Assembly (NCBI RefSeq): GCF_040712315.1
Contig: NC_134018.1
Location: 19,240,835-19,304,834 of the forward strand
Source: Castanea sativa
Taxonomy: Eukaryota > Streptophyta > Magnoliopsida > Fagales > Fagaceae
DNA: 64,000 nucleotides
Reading direction: 5' to 3'
In this document: positions 33,100 to 46,874 of the stretch, one piece after another
Numbering within the stretch: position 1 is the stretch's first letter
Layout of the letters: each line of letters begins with the position of its first letter
Notes under the pieces: model-generated
What the model was told of the DNA's origin: nothing
Seen by the model: only the letters and a program-made list of their open reading frames with translations
The model's database searches: none
Made by a program: the position numbers and the translations under genes

Positions 33100-36091
33100 T
33101 CACAAAAGGTGAAGTTCCTTCTTATGTCCCTGTTACATAGACGTTTATTCTTATAAACTTCATTAAGAGTTTAAAACCTATCCTTTATTTCATCGTAACA
33201 GTCTACACTAATCCATCCTAAATGAGACAAAAAATTAGTGCTTTTACTAATTACGTATCAATAGTTTGTTGTTACCCTCTAAATCTCTTAGATACAATTA
33301 GTTCGAGGTTGGGTTCCCACTATTGGTGATTCTTTAAAAAAAAGGGTCAGTCCTATTCCAATGGATGTTACCCTACCCAAATCTCAAGACACCGCTTTGG
33401 TATAAAGGTTTGCCAAATTATTATTTGACCTTACATAGACAATTGATATGATACTAGCTTCAATTAATTGTCTTATGTAATCAAGTCTTAGAACTATGTG
33501 TCTAGAATTACGATTATACATTTTATTGTATGCTGTACCCAAGGTGGCTTTACTATCTCAGTACATTGAAATGGCTGGTATTGGTTGTAGCCACAAATCT
33601 ATGTCTAACAACATATTTCTTAGCCATTCCGCTTGCTTGTCTGCTGCTGCCAAGGCTATAAATTCTGATTCCATGGTGGAATGGAAAATACACGTTTGTT
33701 TCTTTGATGCCTAAGAAATATCACCCCCACCAAGGGTGAATATCCAACTAGACGTGGTCTTATTATCACTTACACTATTAATCTAACTAGTATCCGAATA
33801 ACCTTCCAACACAGTTGGAAATTCCGAATAAAAAATCCCAAACTTATGGTTTTCTTTAAATAACTAAGAACTTTAGCAATTGCTTTCCGATGATCTACAC
33901 TTGGATTACTTGTAAATATAAAAATTTTGCTCACAGCAAAGATATGTCTGGTCTTGTACAATACATAGCATGCATCATGCTACCTATAGCACTAGCCTAC
34001 TCGAGCTGTGTTGTTGTTCTTCTAGTGTTTTAACCCAATTTTATGCTTAGATCAAAAGGTGTATTTGCTTCCATTATATTAAGATGTTCAAATCTTTGAA
34101 GCACTTTCTCAACGTAATGAGATTGACATAGTGTAGTGCAAAACCCTCACTATGTCTTTTATTTTTAATTCCTAAAATAGTATCTACATTGTTTAAATCT
34201 TTCATTTTAAACTCAAAAGACATATGCTTTTTGGTTTCACATACACCTTTCATGTTTGTACCAAATATAAGCATATCATCCACATAAAGGCATACAACGA
34301 CTCCCTATTCCTTTGTAAATTTGGAATATATACACTTGTTGGCACCATTGTGCACAAAACTATTCGACAAAATCATTGAGTCAGATTTCTCATACCATTG
34401 TTTTGGAGCTTGTTTCAAGTCATACAATGACTTGACTAATTTGCAAACTTTCTTTTCATTTCTAGGAAGTACAAAACCCTCAAGTTGCTCCATGTAAACT
34501 TTTTCATCAAGATCATCATTTAAGAAAGTTGTCTTTACATCCATTTGATGTACAATCAACTTGTATATGGATGCAAGTGCTAACGACACTCAAATATATG
34601 TGATCCTTGCCACTGGTGCATAGGTATCAAAATAGTCTATTCCTTCCATTTGTTTAAAGTCTTTTGCCACCAACCTTGCTTTAAGGGTTTGAATTGACCC
34701 ATCAGTATTGTACTTTCTCCTAAATACCCATTTACAACCAACTAGTTTTTAACTAGTAGGTAGATCCATTAAGACTTAAGTATTATTTGATAATATTAAG
34801 TCTATCTCATTATTCACAGTTTCTTTCCAAAAAGCTAAATCTTTAGAAGTCATAGCTTCCTCAAATGTTTTAGGATCATCCTCTGTATTAGACACTATGG
34901 GTATTTTATTTATGATCATTTGTCTTTTACCTTCAACAAAGTACAATTGAACTTAATAAGAAATAAGATCTAGACCTAAGTCTTTTTTTTTCTTATTCTT
35001 TGACTCTTTCTTCGTTCACTTGGTGAAACACTTTCAATCCTTTTAGTATTATTCAAAGTAGTATTAGGATTAGAGTCACCTTCTTGTGTTTGAGAAGGTA
35101 TCAAAGCATCCATGGAATTTTTATTAAATTTATACTCAATTAATTCAATATCTCTTGATTCCAACACTGTATTGGAGCTTAAGTCTAACAATCTATATGC
35201 CTTTAAATTTTCAGCATAACTCACAAGCACACTTCTCATAGCTCTTGGTCCTAACTTTGTTCTTTTAGGATCAATCATTCTATAAAAAGCCAAACACCCC
35301 TACACTTTGATATAATCTAGGTTTGGTTTCCTTTAATTCTATAACTCATATGGAGATACTTTAATCTTCTTAGAAGGTACTTTATTATGCACATGACATA
35401 CAGTAAGCAATGCCTCTCCCCACAAATTAAATGGGAGCTTTGCACTTAAGATCATGACATTTACCATGTCTACAAGAGTTCTATTTTTCCTTTTAGCCAA
35501 ATTATTTTGTTGGGGTGTTTAAGGGGTTGAAATTTGGTGTATGATACCATGTTATGCACAAAATGTAAAGAAATCATTAGGAAAATATTTACCATGTCAA
35601 ATGATTTTTTATTTCAGTTTTATATTGTTTGAACATGTCAAATGATTCATCTTTATTTCTCATCAAATACACATATGTAAATTTAGGGAAATCATCAATG
35701 AATGTAATGAAGTATCTTTTACCTCCTTTAGTTAATACACCATTCAATTCACATACATTTGAATGTACAAGTTCAAGCATAATAGAATTTCTATCTGACT
35801 TAGAAATTGGTTTCTTTGTCATCTTTGCTTAAATACAAATATGACATTTCTTTTCATCATCATGCTTATATGAAATTACACATGCTTTGACATAAACTTC
35901 AAGTATTTGAAATTTAAATGTCCCAATCTAGCATACCACAAATAAGAAGAATTAACAATATAAGCATAAGTAGAAACTTCTTTATTAATAATACTTAATT
36001 TGTAGATATTATCAGTAACATATCCCTTACTTACAAATATTCTATTCTTGGACAAAATAACTTGTTCAATTCAAGTACAATTTTTACACCA
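33100..36091 (-). pseudogene. copia pol fragment (integrase, RT, RNase H)
   Basis: Read on the - strand from 36091 down: LLCKSGVKIVLE (gag-pre-integrase), an integrase core piece (LVHSNVCELNGVLTKGGKRY, ITFIDDF at about 35820-35600), the integrase-RT linker (RMIDPKRTKLGPRAMRSVLV, 35290-34976), reverse transcriptase (VHQMDVKTTFLNDDLDEKVY at about 34560-34500, then SLYDLKQAPKQWYEK, then YVDDMLIFG at about 34280) and a degraded RNase H (ADKQAEWLRNMLLDIDL-like, about 33650-33600). Multiple stops and frame changes occur, for example directly before YVDD. The catalytic YVDD itself is retained. Confidence 0.88.
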
Positions 36092-36404
36092 CTCTTACAT
36101 AGGAATGACAAGAGTTCGGGGTGGGTTTCTTTATGCCCAAACTTGCTCCCAAAACTCGAACCCCACCCTTTATTAAACGAGTTTTTTAACCTCCAAACCC
36201 ACCCCGTCAAGCCCCTGCGAGCCCCACCCAACCATGCCACTTTAGGGTCTAATAGAAAAAAATTATGTTTGCCTAAAGCCCAATACTGTGACCTAATAAA
36301 AAAAATGTTTACCCAGATTCAATCCTTATACTGTGCCCCAAATGCCAAATCAAACATAAACTCAAATCAAACATCAAGTTCAAATCATAGGGCCATTACA
36401 AACT

Positions 36405-36540
36405 TGTTAATCATAAATCAATAAATCACCTATTAATCATAAATCAATATATCATAACTAAGATCATAAATCAATAAATCACCTAGCTAAGATCACCTAT
36501 TAATCATAAATCAATAAATCATAGCTAAGATCACCCGTTA
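36405..36540. repeat. Subterminal short repeats of the hAT
   Basis: AATCATAAATCAATAAATCA recurs with ACCTATT, TAGCTAAGATCA and ACTAAGATCA spacers about five times. Clustered subterminal repeats in hAT elements are often transposase binding sites; that role here is inference. Confidence 0.6.
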
Positions 36541-36762
36541 AACTTAATAATAAGAGCTATAAAATAAATCCCACAAGTCCAAATCTAGGACCATTACAAC
36601 AAGTTCAAAAAACTACAAAATAAATCCCAAAAGTTTTGGATCATTACAAACCAATAAGTTAATCCAACAAGTCCAAGAAATTAAAAAAGCTACTAAGTTG
36701 ATCTCACAAGTCTAGGAAATTATAATAGCCCAAAAGACCACCAACATCATCAAAAACAAAAG

Positions 36763-39447
36763 CTAGAACTCGTCTTCTTCAACATAAAACTTATCCTCCA
36801 TAGCTGTGACACAACTTTCATCTTCTTCATTAGGCTTCACATCATCAAGAATTGTTTGAATTGTACAGTTTCCTAGCATAGTTGAAGAACCTACAACAAA
36901 AATGAATTAAAAAATGGAATAAGATTCATCAAATTATAACCAGCAAATATAAAAATACAATTTTGATTTCATTTTATAAATACAAATTATACAATTGCTA
37001 ACCTTTGATTTCACTCTATAACCAATTTTAAGCACACATCAATGCATCTATAGTCTTGGGATGAAGCTGACTATAGTGTGGACTTAACAGCCTCCCACTA
37101 GTGCTGAAGACAAATTTTGAAGCAATAGTTGTGATAGGATTGACTAAAATATCCCTTGCAATCCTTTGTAAAGTAGGATACTTGAAACCATTACTTTTTC
37201 ACTATGCCAAATTATCAAAGTCCTCATTCCTCTTCAACACTCCCTCATCAATGAAATGATAAAATTCTATTCTAACACTCCTATGTTTTCTTGAAATACT
37301 TGAAGTATTGTTGAAAAAACAAATCAAAAGATGACATTGAGCTTTTGAACCTATATTTAATTTGTGCCACATCATTTGAAGTACTTGCAAGCATATGAGA
37401 ACTTTCTTTATTATCTACTGGGAACTCATCTACATCTCCATACTCATTAAGCAATTCATAACAAATTTTTATTTTTATTTTATTTTATTTTTTTTAATCT
37501 CCATATCAAAATTTCTACTATAAATGTTAGAATAATAAAACTCCAACAACTTCATCTTATATCTTGGATCCAAGATAGCAGCAATAGTCACAACAACATT
37601 AACATTAGCCCAATAATAATTAAATTTAACAAACATGCTTTCTGCCATTCTACTTATCATCTCATTTGAGAATAAACTCCATTCATTCAATGCTATTTTC
37701 AACTCACACACCAAAGTAAAATACATTTTAGTCGTGGGGTACTTACGACCAGAGAATAACTTAGTCACACTATAAAACAACTTCAACCTCCCACAAATAC
37801 TTCTGGCTACCTCCTAATCACTATTAAGTGACAGACAAGTATAAAATGCTTAACATTTAATTAGTCAAACGAGAGAAAACATCTTTATAAATCAAAGCAA
37901 TAGAAAGCATTAAATAAGTTGAATTCCAACGCGTCTTACAATCTAAGACTAACTCTTGGTGCATTGAACAGATAATTGACATGCATTTTCATCAAATCTT
38001 TGTCTCCTTTTTAGTGACCCAATCCAATAAATCACACTATTATGAATCTTTTCAATACCATTACCAATAAGAGACAACCCATCTTGAACAATTAAATTCA
38101 AAATGTGCATCACACCTCATATGCAACAAAGACCCACTCAACATAAGAGAACTAATATCAAGCTTGTTTAAAAAATGTCACATCATGGCACATTAGTACT
38201 ACAATTATCAACAGTTATTGTGGACAACTTCCTATCAATGTTCCACTCTACAAAAAAATCAATAAGGACATCAGCGAGAACGTCTTTCGTGTGTGGAGGG
38301 AGAAGGAACATAAACAAACCTAGAAAAATGATAGGAATAATTAAACATAACTCAATAAACACTATAATCAATGACATATGGTACAATTTATATGGCTTGA
38401 TAAATTTAACATTCTTAGTATTAAAGAATTACCTTAAACCCCAGTTTTGCAAGGTTCAAGTGTGATCAATAAAGTGAGCAGTAATAATCATGAACCCTCA
38501 CTTTTTGTTACTTGAAGTCCACACATCAGTTGTGATTGCTATCCTACTTCCATTCTTGTTCATCATCTTCAAAGCTTTCTCCCTCTTATTAGTATAGATT
38601 TTAAGAATGTCAATCTTCAAAGTGTTTCTTGAAACAACTTTAAACAAAGGTTAAAGAGAACTCTCAAATTCTCTAAACCCAATGTGCTCAACCATTGAAA
38701 GTGGGATTCATGTAGGATGACCATATGAGCAAGATTACTCCTCACTTCAACTTGATCATATTGGTAAGGATTTAAACTCTTCATTCCATCCACCTTATCT
38801 TGTTGTTTATTTAACACTTGTTGTCACATATCTCTTATATTTTTAATTTCAGCTGTGGACATTTGCCTATATGACCACGCAAATGACTTGTGCCTAGTTT
38901 AGAATCACCCAAGTAAAGCTTGCCACAGTGATAACAATGAGCATTAGATTTCCCATTAACTTTCTTCCTAGTAAAATGCTCCGAAACATCTGGAGTACAC
39001 CTTTTTCCACTTGCATTCACATCCTCATCCCCTTTCACATCTGCAGCCTCTTCCACTTCCTCTCCCTTTACCTCTACCACCAAGTCCACCACTGGGAATT
39101 ACGAACTCCCAATTCGTTCAGAGGTTTGGGAGCTAGGAATTCTATCAATCAAAACAAATATTCACAAATTAGCATCACAATACACACAAATATCAATTAA
39201 AAAAACTCCAATCATAATTACACATGATTATCTACAAATTCAAACACTTGCTCATTATTTAATGGGCATAAAGGTGATGGTGATCGTGAGGGTGAGCTGG
39301 TAGAAGGCGACAATGGCGAGAGTGATTGTGAGAATGGCAAAGGAGAACGCATGGTTGGCAAGGGACAATGTGCAGTTCTTGAGAGAGAGCCGCTTGGCAA
39401 GGAAGAACTAGATTTTTTTTTGTGTCTCCTATTTTCCTTTTAGGCAC
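36763..39447 (-). pseudogene. hAT (RICESLEEPER-like) transposase, decayed
   Basis: A BED zinc finger is readable at 39000-38835 (HFTRKKVNGKSNAHCYHCGK, then GTSHLRGHIGKC). The RNase H-like core is scattered over several frames: VDNCSTN near 38195, LDCKTRWNSTYLMLS near 37950, LFYSVTKLFSGRKYPTTKMY at 37780. A hAT C-terminal dimerisation region follows (DEGVLKRNEDFDNLA at 37240, then PTLQRIARDIL-like and LLSPH-like pieces to about 37030). A last exon-like tail (TMLGNCTIQTILDDVKPNEE, ending at a TAG at 36763) lies beyond a likely intron. Many stops and frameshifts, including one long broken stretch 38830-38400, mean no functional protein. Family assignment rests on the BED finger plus the C-terminal domain. 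Confidence 0.85.
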
Positions 39448-40472
39448 AAATACACAATAATATCACACAATTGACAAATTTGATAAAACTAATGATCTAT
39501 TTCAATAACAAAAAAAAAAAAACAATAAAGTGAATAACAATGATAGAATACTACCTTTGAACTATTAAAAAAAAAAAAAAAGAAGGAAACATTCAATTTT
39601 TAATGAAGCAATAATTTGGATACGGGGTTCAAAAGATTATGATGATTACAAAAAAACAGTAGGAAACAAGCAAAGATAAAAAATAAAATAAAATAAAAAA
39701 TTTATGTTTCTTATATTAGCACATAAGAAAAAAAAATTAAGGTTATGCTAATACTAAAATTAATCAGACAATAAATATAAAAGAATATGCACAGAGGGGG
39801 GAGCTAGCATCTGTCTTTAAACTATAAAATTAGTAAAACAATAAACATGTTAATCAATAAATAATATGCTAATATCCGTCTTTAAACAATAAACATGTTA
39901 ATCATAAAACAATATGCTAACACTAAAATGCCTAACAAATAATTCTTCACACTGTTAAATCAATATTGACTTTATAATAGCAGGAGTATACGAAGTTGCG
40001 GGCGCAACGCGCAGCCAACCTTATTGAGGAGTATGCCTCGACCTAGTGGACTGGGGCGGAGAAAACAAGGAGTAGCCACCTAGTATCATGGTTTAGGAAC
40101 CATGAATATAACACCCTTATGTGGAAGGAATAGTCTTACTATTAGAGTATGAGTTCGGAGTTTAGATATGGTTTTGGGAAGGTATTAGGCACCCAAAACT
40201 GTCTGACTCGTAGGTTGGCTTTCACTTATTGTGTCCCACATCTTAATCCTATTAAATGCACATTCACCATTGTATCTAACCCACACACACACTAGCATAT
40301 ATTTAAGCATACAACATGGCATCAATCATCCCAAGACCTAACATTCATCTATCATGCTCATCAACCAACCCTAGCATTCATTATCATGGCATCTCATATT
40401 ATCTCATCCAAGACAGCAAAACAAATCATGGCAGAAAAGTAAGCATGGAAAAAAAGTATTAATCATCAAATA

Positions 40473-41461
40473 TGATAGGCCAAAAATGTATTGACCCCAT
40501 TGTGATGAATTAACCAATTGAATTAATTAGGTTCAATTACATGCAATGAGCGTGGTAGCACAAACAAATCACCAAATAACTAAATGCAGCGAAAATTAAA
40601 TTTGACAGGGTGATTTGTTTACGAATGGGGAAAACCTCCGAGGCAAAAACCCCACCGGGTGATTTAAAGTCATAACTCCTGAGAATTCACTATTATCAAA
40701 ACAAGCGGTTACAAGTAAAGGAATCCCAGTACCTTATACTAATCTACAGTTGAACCCTTACCCCAATACCCAATGGACTTGGTCTGTAGTGACAATCTCT
40801 CCCTTGTATTGCATGGTTCCCATTACATGACTAACTAATTGCGCAGATCCCAGTACGCGACTTCAATCACCAACTTGAGAAGGATCTTGGTTGCAAAGTT
40901 CTTCTGCTCTTCAACAGATGAAGATCATGAAGTTGCTTGGTCACAAATCCCTATGGCGTACAAACACAGTAGCTTCTTTAAGAACTAGGGCAAACTAGGT
41001 TTCCATTCACACTTGTGGAATTATGCTCTTGTGCAATTGTGCTCTCAGCTGTGTAACCTGATACGGCCCTTAAAATAATCCTTATATATGTTTAGGGTTG
41101 TGAGAAAAGAAAGTCCAAACACATAATCACGGATTGGATGAAAAACAGTCTAGAAAAACTGAGTTTTATAAACCTCGACATATACCCTAACTGTTAAGCT
41201 GCTGTCAAGCCACGGGCTAAAACAGCTCTTTAAATTTCGATAGATGCTAGCTGTTGAGTTTTAATGAACAACACTTTTCACACTTGAATCTTGGATAGAC
41301 TTGCATGGCTTCAATACTTGGACTTAAACTCTTGTTCCTTGAAGTATTAGACACATCCTAGATCTACTCAATTACAAGTAAAATGTGTTTTGTCAAAAGA
41401 TTAACCAATTACATAAAATGTTTACATATGTTCCTAACATCCAATCACATATGTCCTAACA
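40473..41461 (-). repeat. 3' LTR of the pol-less element
   Basis: 989 bp, co-linear with 46875-47865 but with scattered substitutions and short indels (for example the right copy has an extra AATTATCCAAG). A - strand TATA box TATATAAGG is the complement of 41083-41091. The two LTRs have diverged more than those of the gypsy at 16088, so this insertion looks older. Confidence 0.92.
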
Positions 41462-41999
41462 ATCTTCTCCTTTGACAATCCGTGACAAAACCACAACAAC
41501 AAATGAACATATGAGAGGAGTCATAAATCACTTAACTCATACTCACTTGTTAAGTACTATAAAATCTATCCTAACATAAACTCTTGAAAAACTTTGCAAA
41601 AAGAGAGTTCACGGCAAGTAGACTTTGATAACCAGTATTTTTGAAATACTTAAAACAAAACTCATCAATGCATCTTTGTGTGAAACAGAAATAATAGATT
41701 GCATACAAATTATAAGAAACATGTGCATAAAGAGAGAAAAGAAACAATACATGTAAGGGTAGGTGAAAAACATACATCAACATATAGATAAACCAAATAT
41801 AAGTACAATGTATGTCAAATGGTCACAAGACCTAAGGTACAAGAATAATGTCTCTAAAAATGAAAGAAAAGAAAAAGATACATCAAAATCCTCACTAAAT
41901 CCCTCAAAATCAACACTCTCCCTAACAAAAATCCTCCTATACTAACTCTCCCCTTAACAATGACTACTCTCATGACCAAAACTACTCCCTTTTTTTGTC

Positions 42000-43141
42000 A
42001 TGAGTGACAAAGGGTAAGAGTGTCAAGTAGACATCTCATCAGCACTGGAAGAGCTAGCATCATTCTCATCACCACCAGACACATCAGCATCAGCATCCTC
42101 ATCCTCATCCGCAGAAGCCTCTAGAGTAGGAGGAGGTGAAGAAATGAAGCCATCCATGACCGCCTACCATCATGCAATACGATCAACACGGGTGTTCACC
42201 TAACATAACTCATCACCTTTGAGAGTCACACTGCTCGTAGAAGAAAAGGGAGTGGATGTAGATGGTGCTATATGAGCTGGAGGAACCATCGATCCAGACC
42301 GCCTCGAACGTAGTTGCGCCTCACTTCGTTTAACGATAGCGGCGTCTATGACACAAGAGACATGGAAGTGGTCGGAAACAGGAGAGGGAACAGAAAAGTG
42401 GCGTAAAATCCTCATGATAGTAGAAGGGAAAATGAGCTTATCACAGGTCGCCGTATCCTTATACAAATCTATGATGGAAATGATAAAATGAGAGGGAAAA
42501 TCAATGGTAAGATGCTCAATGAGGGACAACAAAAATCGAGCACGAGGCTCTATAATAGAGTTGTAATGAGAAAGAGGATGCAAAACAAATGTCATAACCA
42601 TGTTAATAAACCTAGGACCTTTAGCAAAAAGAGAGCAAGAAGTGAACTGACGATCGCCCCATTTGGAAGGTTGCTCACAAAAAGTGGAAATAAGCTTGTC
42701 TTTAGACATAGTCTTAAGGCGCTCACGACTAGGGTAGTTAGGATACGCTACCCTAGGGACATGGAGCACGTCGAAGACAAAGGCCGGAGTGACCATGATG
42801 TGTGTACCTCGAATGCGAGTAGAAAACTAAGGTACTGAAGAATCTAATCCATGCATGTTGGAGTAGAACTCCTAGATCAGCACGGATGGACATGTGACTG
42901 AGACGTCACATAGTGACTCCCAAGCCCTACTGTGAATGATAGTGGGTAGGTCAGTGTCAGAGAAGTCTAACAGAATGATTTGGCGTTTCGAATGAATGCC
43001 TCTTCTAGAGAAGTTCTCAAAGAAGTCTGATTTGGCCTTCTCATCACAGAACTGGATCTGATAGGGAGTAGAATCGGAAGAAGAAGATACCTCGGAATGA
43101 AGAGGGTTACGGGACGGAACAGACTTACGTTTAGGTGCCAT
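42000..43141 (-). pseudogene. Extra ORF in the env position (putative plant transposon protein)
   Basis: From the ATG at 43141 (MAPKRKSVPSRNPL) an 89-codon open stretch is followed, after a stop near 42872 and a frame break, by a 198-codon stretch (42796-42200) and further broken sequence rich in Asp/Glu/Ser. Readable runs include FFENFSRRGIHSKRQIILLD, VVTPAFVFDVLHVPRV-like, and KGPRFINMVMTFVLHPLSHY. This resembles the domain that annotation pipelines label 'putative plant transposon protein'; I have no biochemical role for it. No signal peptide or membrane segment is evident, so an envelope function is not supported. Stops at several points make it non-functional here. Confidence 0.65.
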
Positions 43142-44839
43142 AGAAGCAGACTAATGTAAACAGAAGAGAGAGAGGGAGAAAGAAACACTCAGATAGTTCA
43201 AAATATATTGAAAATAAAGAACATATGCATGGGAATGCATGAACATGTGACATGAAATAGAAAATATATCACGGGCTCAGCCCAATCCAATCCTACCAGC
43301 ACACAATTAGTTAACACAAATAGCACACATCTAAAATGCATGATAGTGTAGTTATAATGCAAATGAGATGCAATGCATGAAGTTTTACGATCAAAACTAC
43401 AAAACCCATCTAAAAAATTTGACAAAAACCTCTTTGATTTTGAAAAACCCCAAAATTTTCAAAAATCCCAAAAACTTAGGTTAAAAAAAAATGAAATGCA
43501 TGAATATGAGGGATTAGGACACTTACCAAGTGTAGAAAAACTTGATTAAGGCTGAAAAATCTTTGGGAAAGAGGTTTAAAGTGAGTAAGAGAGGTTTGGG
43601 AGGTGAAAAGGTTGAGGGAAATTGAGAGAAACCGAGAGAAGTGAGGTTTGAATCGCGACTGCCCCTTATATAGCCCTTCAGTAATTCTCGACAGATCGAG
43701 AGGTGTCGAGCTTTAAAGGGTTCGACAAATGCAGCTATCAAGCAAGTGTCCACAGCAAAGACAAGCTCGATCGATCAAGGAGCTATAGAGCAGGTGTCGA
43801 GGAGACAGAAACTTTCTTGATGGATCGAGGAGCTATTTTTTTTTTTTTCAAGAAGAGAAAAACACAGACATGAACGCAATTAAGAATGCAACTTAACCAA
43901 AGATCCAAACCACATTTTGATCTCTCAACAAGAAAAATGTCATGCATTTTGATCCAAAACACACATACACACATACACACACTAAACAAGTCTAACTAAT
44001 TTTATATTCTAAAAATAAGTCAAGATAGTTTAGTGAGCATACATTAACACATGTAAATCTTGTGATGGCCAAATCGCATTGTACCTGCACATGTATCAAA
44101 AATAGCAAAGAATTTTGCGTGTTGTGTGTGAAAACATCGCAAGATTACATAAGTGTCTCTATGTTATGAAGATTTGAGGTATGAGTAAATTAATTTAACT
44201 CACACATGATTATAATTGTTGATGGGGACTATCACCTTTGAGGTACATCCTATAACTCCCACATCTCTTAGAATACACGCTTGCAATCATGTTTTAAAGC
44301 ATATTGTTCTTTTTGCTTTTATTTTCTTTGCATATTTTTCTTTTTATTAAGCATTTCATGCATGGGTATATAAAAGAGAGAGAAAAAATATCCAATTATG
44401 TTAAGTTTTTTGACATTGCACTTTTGCTGTGCCGAAGCATACGAATGTCATTTCATGATTGGCGGGTAACAGTGGTGAGATGGTTATTTATGCCTTTCTT
44501 TTAGGATTTTCTAGTCCTTCCCTTAAAAAAGAGTGATACGAGTGTTAAGTACAAGAGATCACTTAACTTTACTCATCACAATCAAAAAGCCATAAAGCTC
44601 GCTTGCTTAGTTGTGCATAGATAGTTGTGCATAGAGATGCTCATCTAAGCTACAAGAGATATAAGATTTAGAGAACTTTGTTTCAATGGCCATTTTAAGG
44701 TTCACAAAAACCAATGTACACATACACACACTATTTTTGTATTTTTTTGTATTTTTCAATTTTTTTTTAAATGAAAAACAAAACAAAGCAAAAACTCAAA
44801 AATAACCAAACAAAAACATGCTAAACAAAACAAAGCAAT
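43142..44839. other. Interior spacer of the pol-less element
   Basis: This lies where pol would be expected. I read all frames and found no protease, integrase, RT or RNase H motif. It contains a TCGA-rich patch at 43685-43830 (for example CTCGATCGATCAAGGAGC) similar to motifs in other LTRs of the window, AT-rich DNA and A runs near 44760. Confidence 0.6.
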
Positions 44840-46802
44840 GCATAAAACTAGACTGACCCAAAACTTAAAAACACACAAGAAATGCACACAAAAAGAGAAA
44901 AAGTGATAGAATCACTTGGAGCCTTTTTCCTTCCACACTTTGGAAGAACCCTTCTTTTAAGCAAAATCCTTGAACCGGCAGTGAAGGGGAAGAATTGAAA
45001 CTGCTCAAGTTCGAAAGGAACATGAGGGCTTTGATGAGATCTCCAAGAAGAGCAAAAGAGGATAGAAGCTGATTCTAGTTTCCCTATTCGACAATACCAT
45101 TGCTTTGTTGAGTGGCTAGCCACTTATAACAAGTTGGTCGAGTATGACCGGTTGCGCCACAGTGATGGCAAAGATACTACTTCTTCTCTTTGGACTTTTG
45201 AACATCACTCTTCTTAGCCCTAGGATTTTTTGTTTCTTTCTTAGCAAGCTTAGGGGGTGCTCCTAAGATAGATTTATCCTTGCCTAGGTTCTCACTAGCT
45301 ATCACATTGTTAACATCATTGTTCTCAAAATTAATATTGTTAGCGAGAAAAACAAACACAGTAGTACTAGAAGAAGTAATATTAGAAGAAGAAAAATCAT
45401 ACCCTAAACCGGTTCGATCGGAGGCAAATTTTTGCATGCTGAGCATCTCATCAAGCTTTGCACTTGAGGTCCTCTCTAACTGAGCTCTCACCTGGAACAG
45501 TTCTGCCTCAAGCTTCTTGGTCTTCTTAGCTAAGAAATTGTTTTCAAACCTCAGTGCTCCAATAATCTAATTAGCTTCATCAAACTTTGTGGAAAGTTGT
45601 TCTCGTTCAATCTCCACATCACTGAGCTTCTTAGTGGCTAACCTATATGATTTCTCATGCTTTTTTGAGACTTTGTATAACTTTGCATAGGCAGTGTGGA
45701 TGTCATCTTGCTCATCCATCTTCTCAAACTTGGACTTCACCAATTCCTCTTCTTCATCCACATCTTCAACAATCCCTTCTGTAGAAGTAACAGTAGTAGT
45801 GAAGGCATTTAGAATTCCGTCATCCTTATTGTCGGAATCATCCTTAGGTTCGGTGTCGCTCAAGGTAGAAGCAAGTGCCTTGCTTTTTCCAATAGACTTG
45901 AGATAAGTGGGGCATTCTTGTTTCATGTGACCGAAGCCTTGACACCCTAAGCACTTTGGTCATGAGGGAACAGTATATTGACCGCCATCCTTAGCATCCT
46001 TCTTCCCTTTGTCTTGGCTTTTAGACTGTGAAAAATTTAATTGCTTACGATCCTTGTCGAAGCCTTTTGCATTGACATTCTTCATGAACTTCTTAAACTG
46101 CCGGGTGATATAGGACTTCATTTTTGAATCTTTATCATCGGAAGACTCATCAGTATCGCTGCTCTTGGCATTCAATGCAATGCTCTTGCTCTTGGTCTTC
46201 AGATTTCCAACAAGCTTTGTCAAAGGAATTTTATCAATGTCCTTTGATTCCTCAATCGCTGTGATCTTAGCATGGAATCTCTCGGGCAGAGATCTAAGCA
46301 CTTTTCTCATAATCTTGGGTTCGGAATGGTTTTCCCAAAATTGAAAGCTGAGTTTACTATGTCCTTGAGCCTGGCATAGAACTCATCAAACGACTTATCC
46401 TCCCCCATCTTGATTTCTTCGAAGCTAGTAGTGAACCTTTGAAGTTTTGAATCCTTCACAGCCTTGGTTCCTTCATAGGTTGTCTGGAGAATGGTCTACG
46501 CCTCCTTTACAGTTTCAGTAGAGGAAATCTTCTTGAACTCCTCATTTGTGACCGCACTGAATAAAACTCCTAATTTGTGACCTCACTGAATAAAGCATTC
46601 AATGCTCTACTGTTGAAGTTAGCCGCCTTGATCTTTGCATCATCCCAATCGGCCGGCGCTTCCTTCGGCTTGGTCCAGCCTATCTCCACAGCTTGCTACA
46701 CCTTCTCATCTAAGGACTGCAAGAAAGCTCTCATGTGTACTTTCCAGTATGCATAGTTCCATCAAATAAAGAATGTACAATAAGAGATTGTCCTCTATCC
46801 AT
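44840..46802 (-). pseudogene. copia-type gag with zinc knuckle and coiled coil
   Basis: It starts at the ATG at 46802 (MDRGQSLIVHSLFDGT), about 70 nt beyond the PBS. A UBN2-type gag region follows (YWKVHMRAFLQSLDEKV, KPKEAPADWDDAKIKAANFN), then SLPERFHAKITAIEESKDID (about 46300-46240) and CLGCQGFGHMKQECP (a CX2CX4HX4C knuckle at about 45955-45915). A charged predicted coiled coil spans about 45900-45480, and a second knuckle CHHCGATGHTRPTC lies near 45170. Stops near 46720, 46690, 45960, 45568 and 45180 and a local 28-bp duplication (46535-46595, CATTTGTGACC... / AATTTGTGACC...) break the frame. Two knuckles and the length are unusual for small copia gags and fit a Sirevirus-type gag. Confidence 0.85.
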
Positions 46803-46860
46803 GAAAAATCAGGGTTAATGGATCTCACAACAAAGATTAAACCCTAATCAGAGTGTAACT

Positions 46861-46872
46861 GCTCTGATACCA
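46861..46872 (-). other. Primer binding site of the pol-less element
   Basis: The complement reads TGGTATCAGAGC, matching the 3' end of initiator-methionine tRNA, two bases inside the 5' LTR. This is the usual copia PBS. Confidence 0.9.
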
Positions 46873-46874
46873 CT

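Noticed and set aside
42488..42838. + strand ORF of 116 codons
   Set aside because: It is the complement of the - strand extra ORF of the pol-less element, which shows the better family resemblance.
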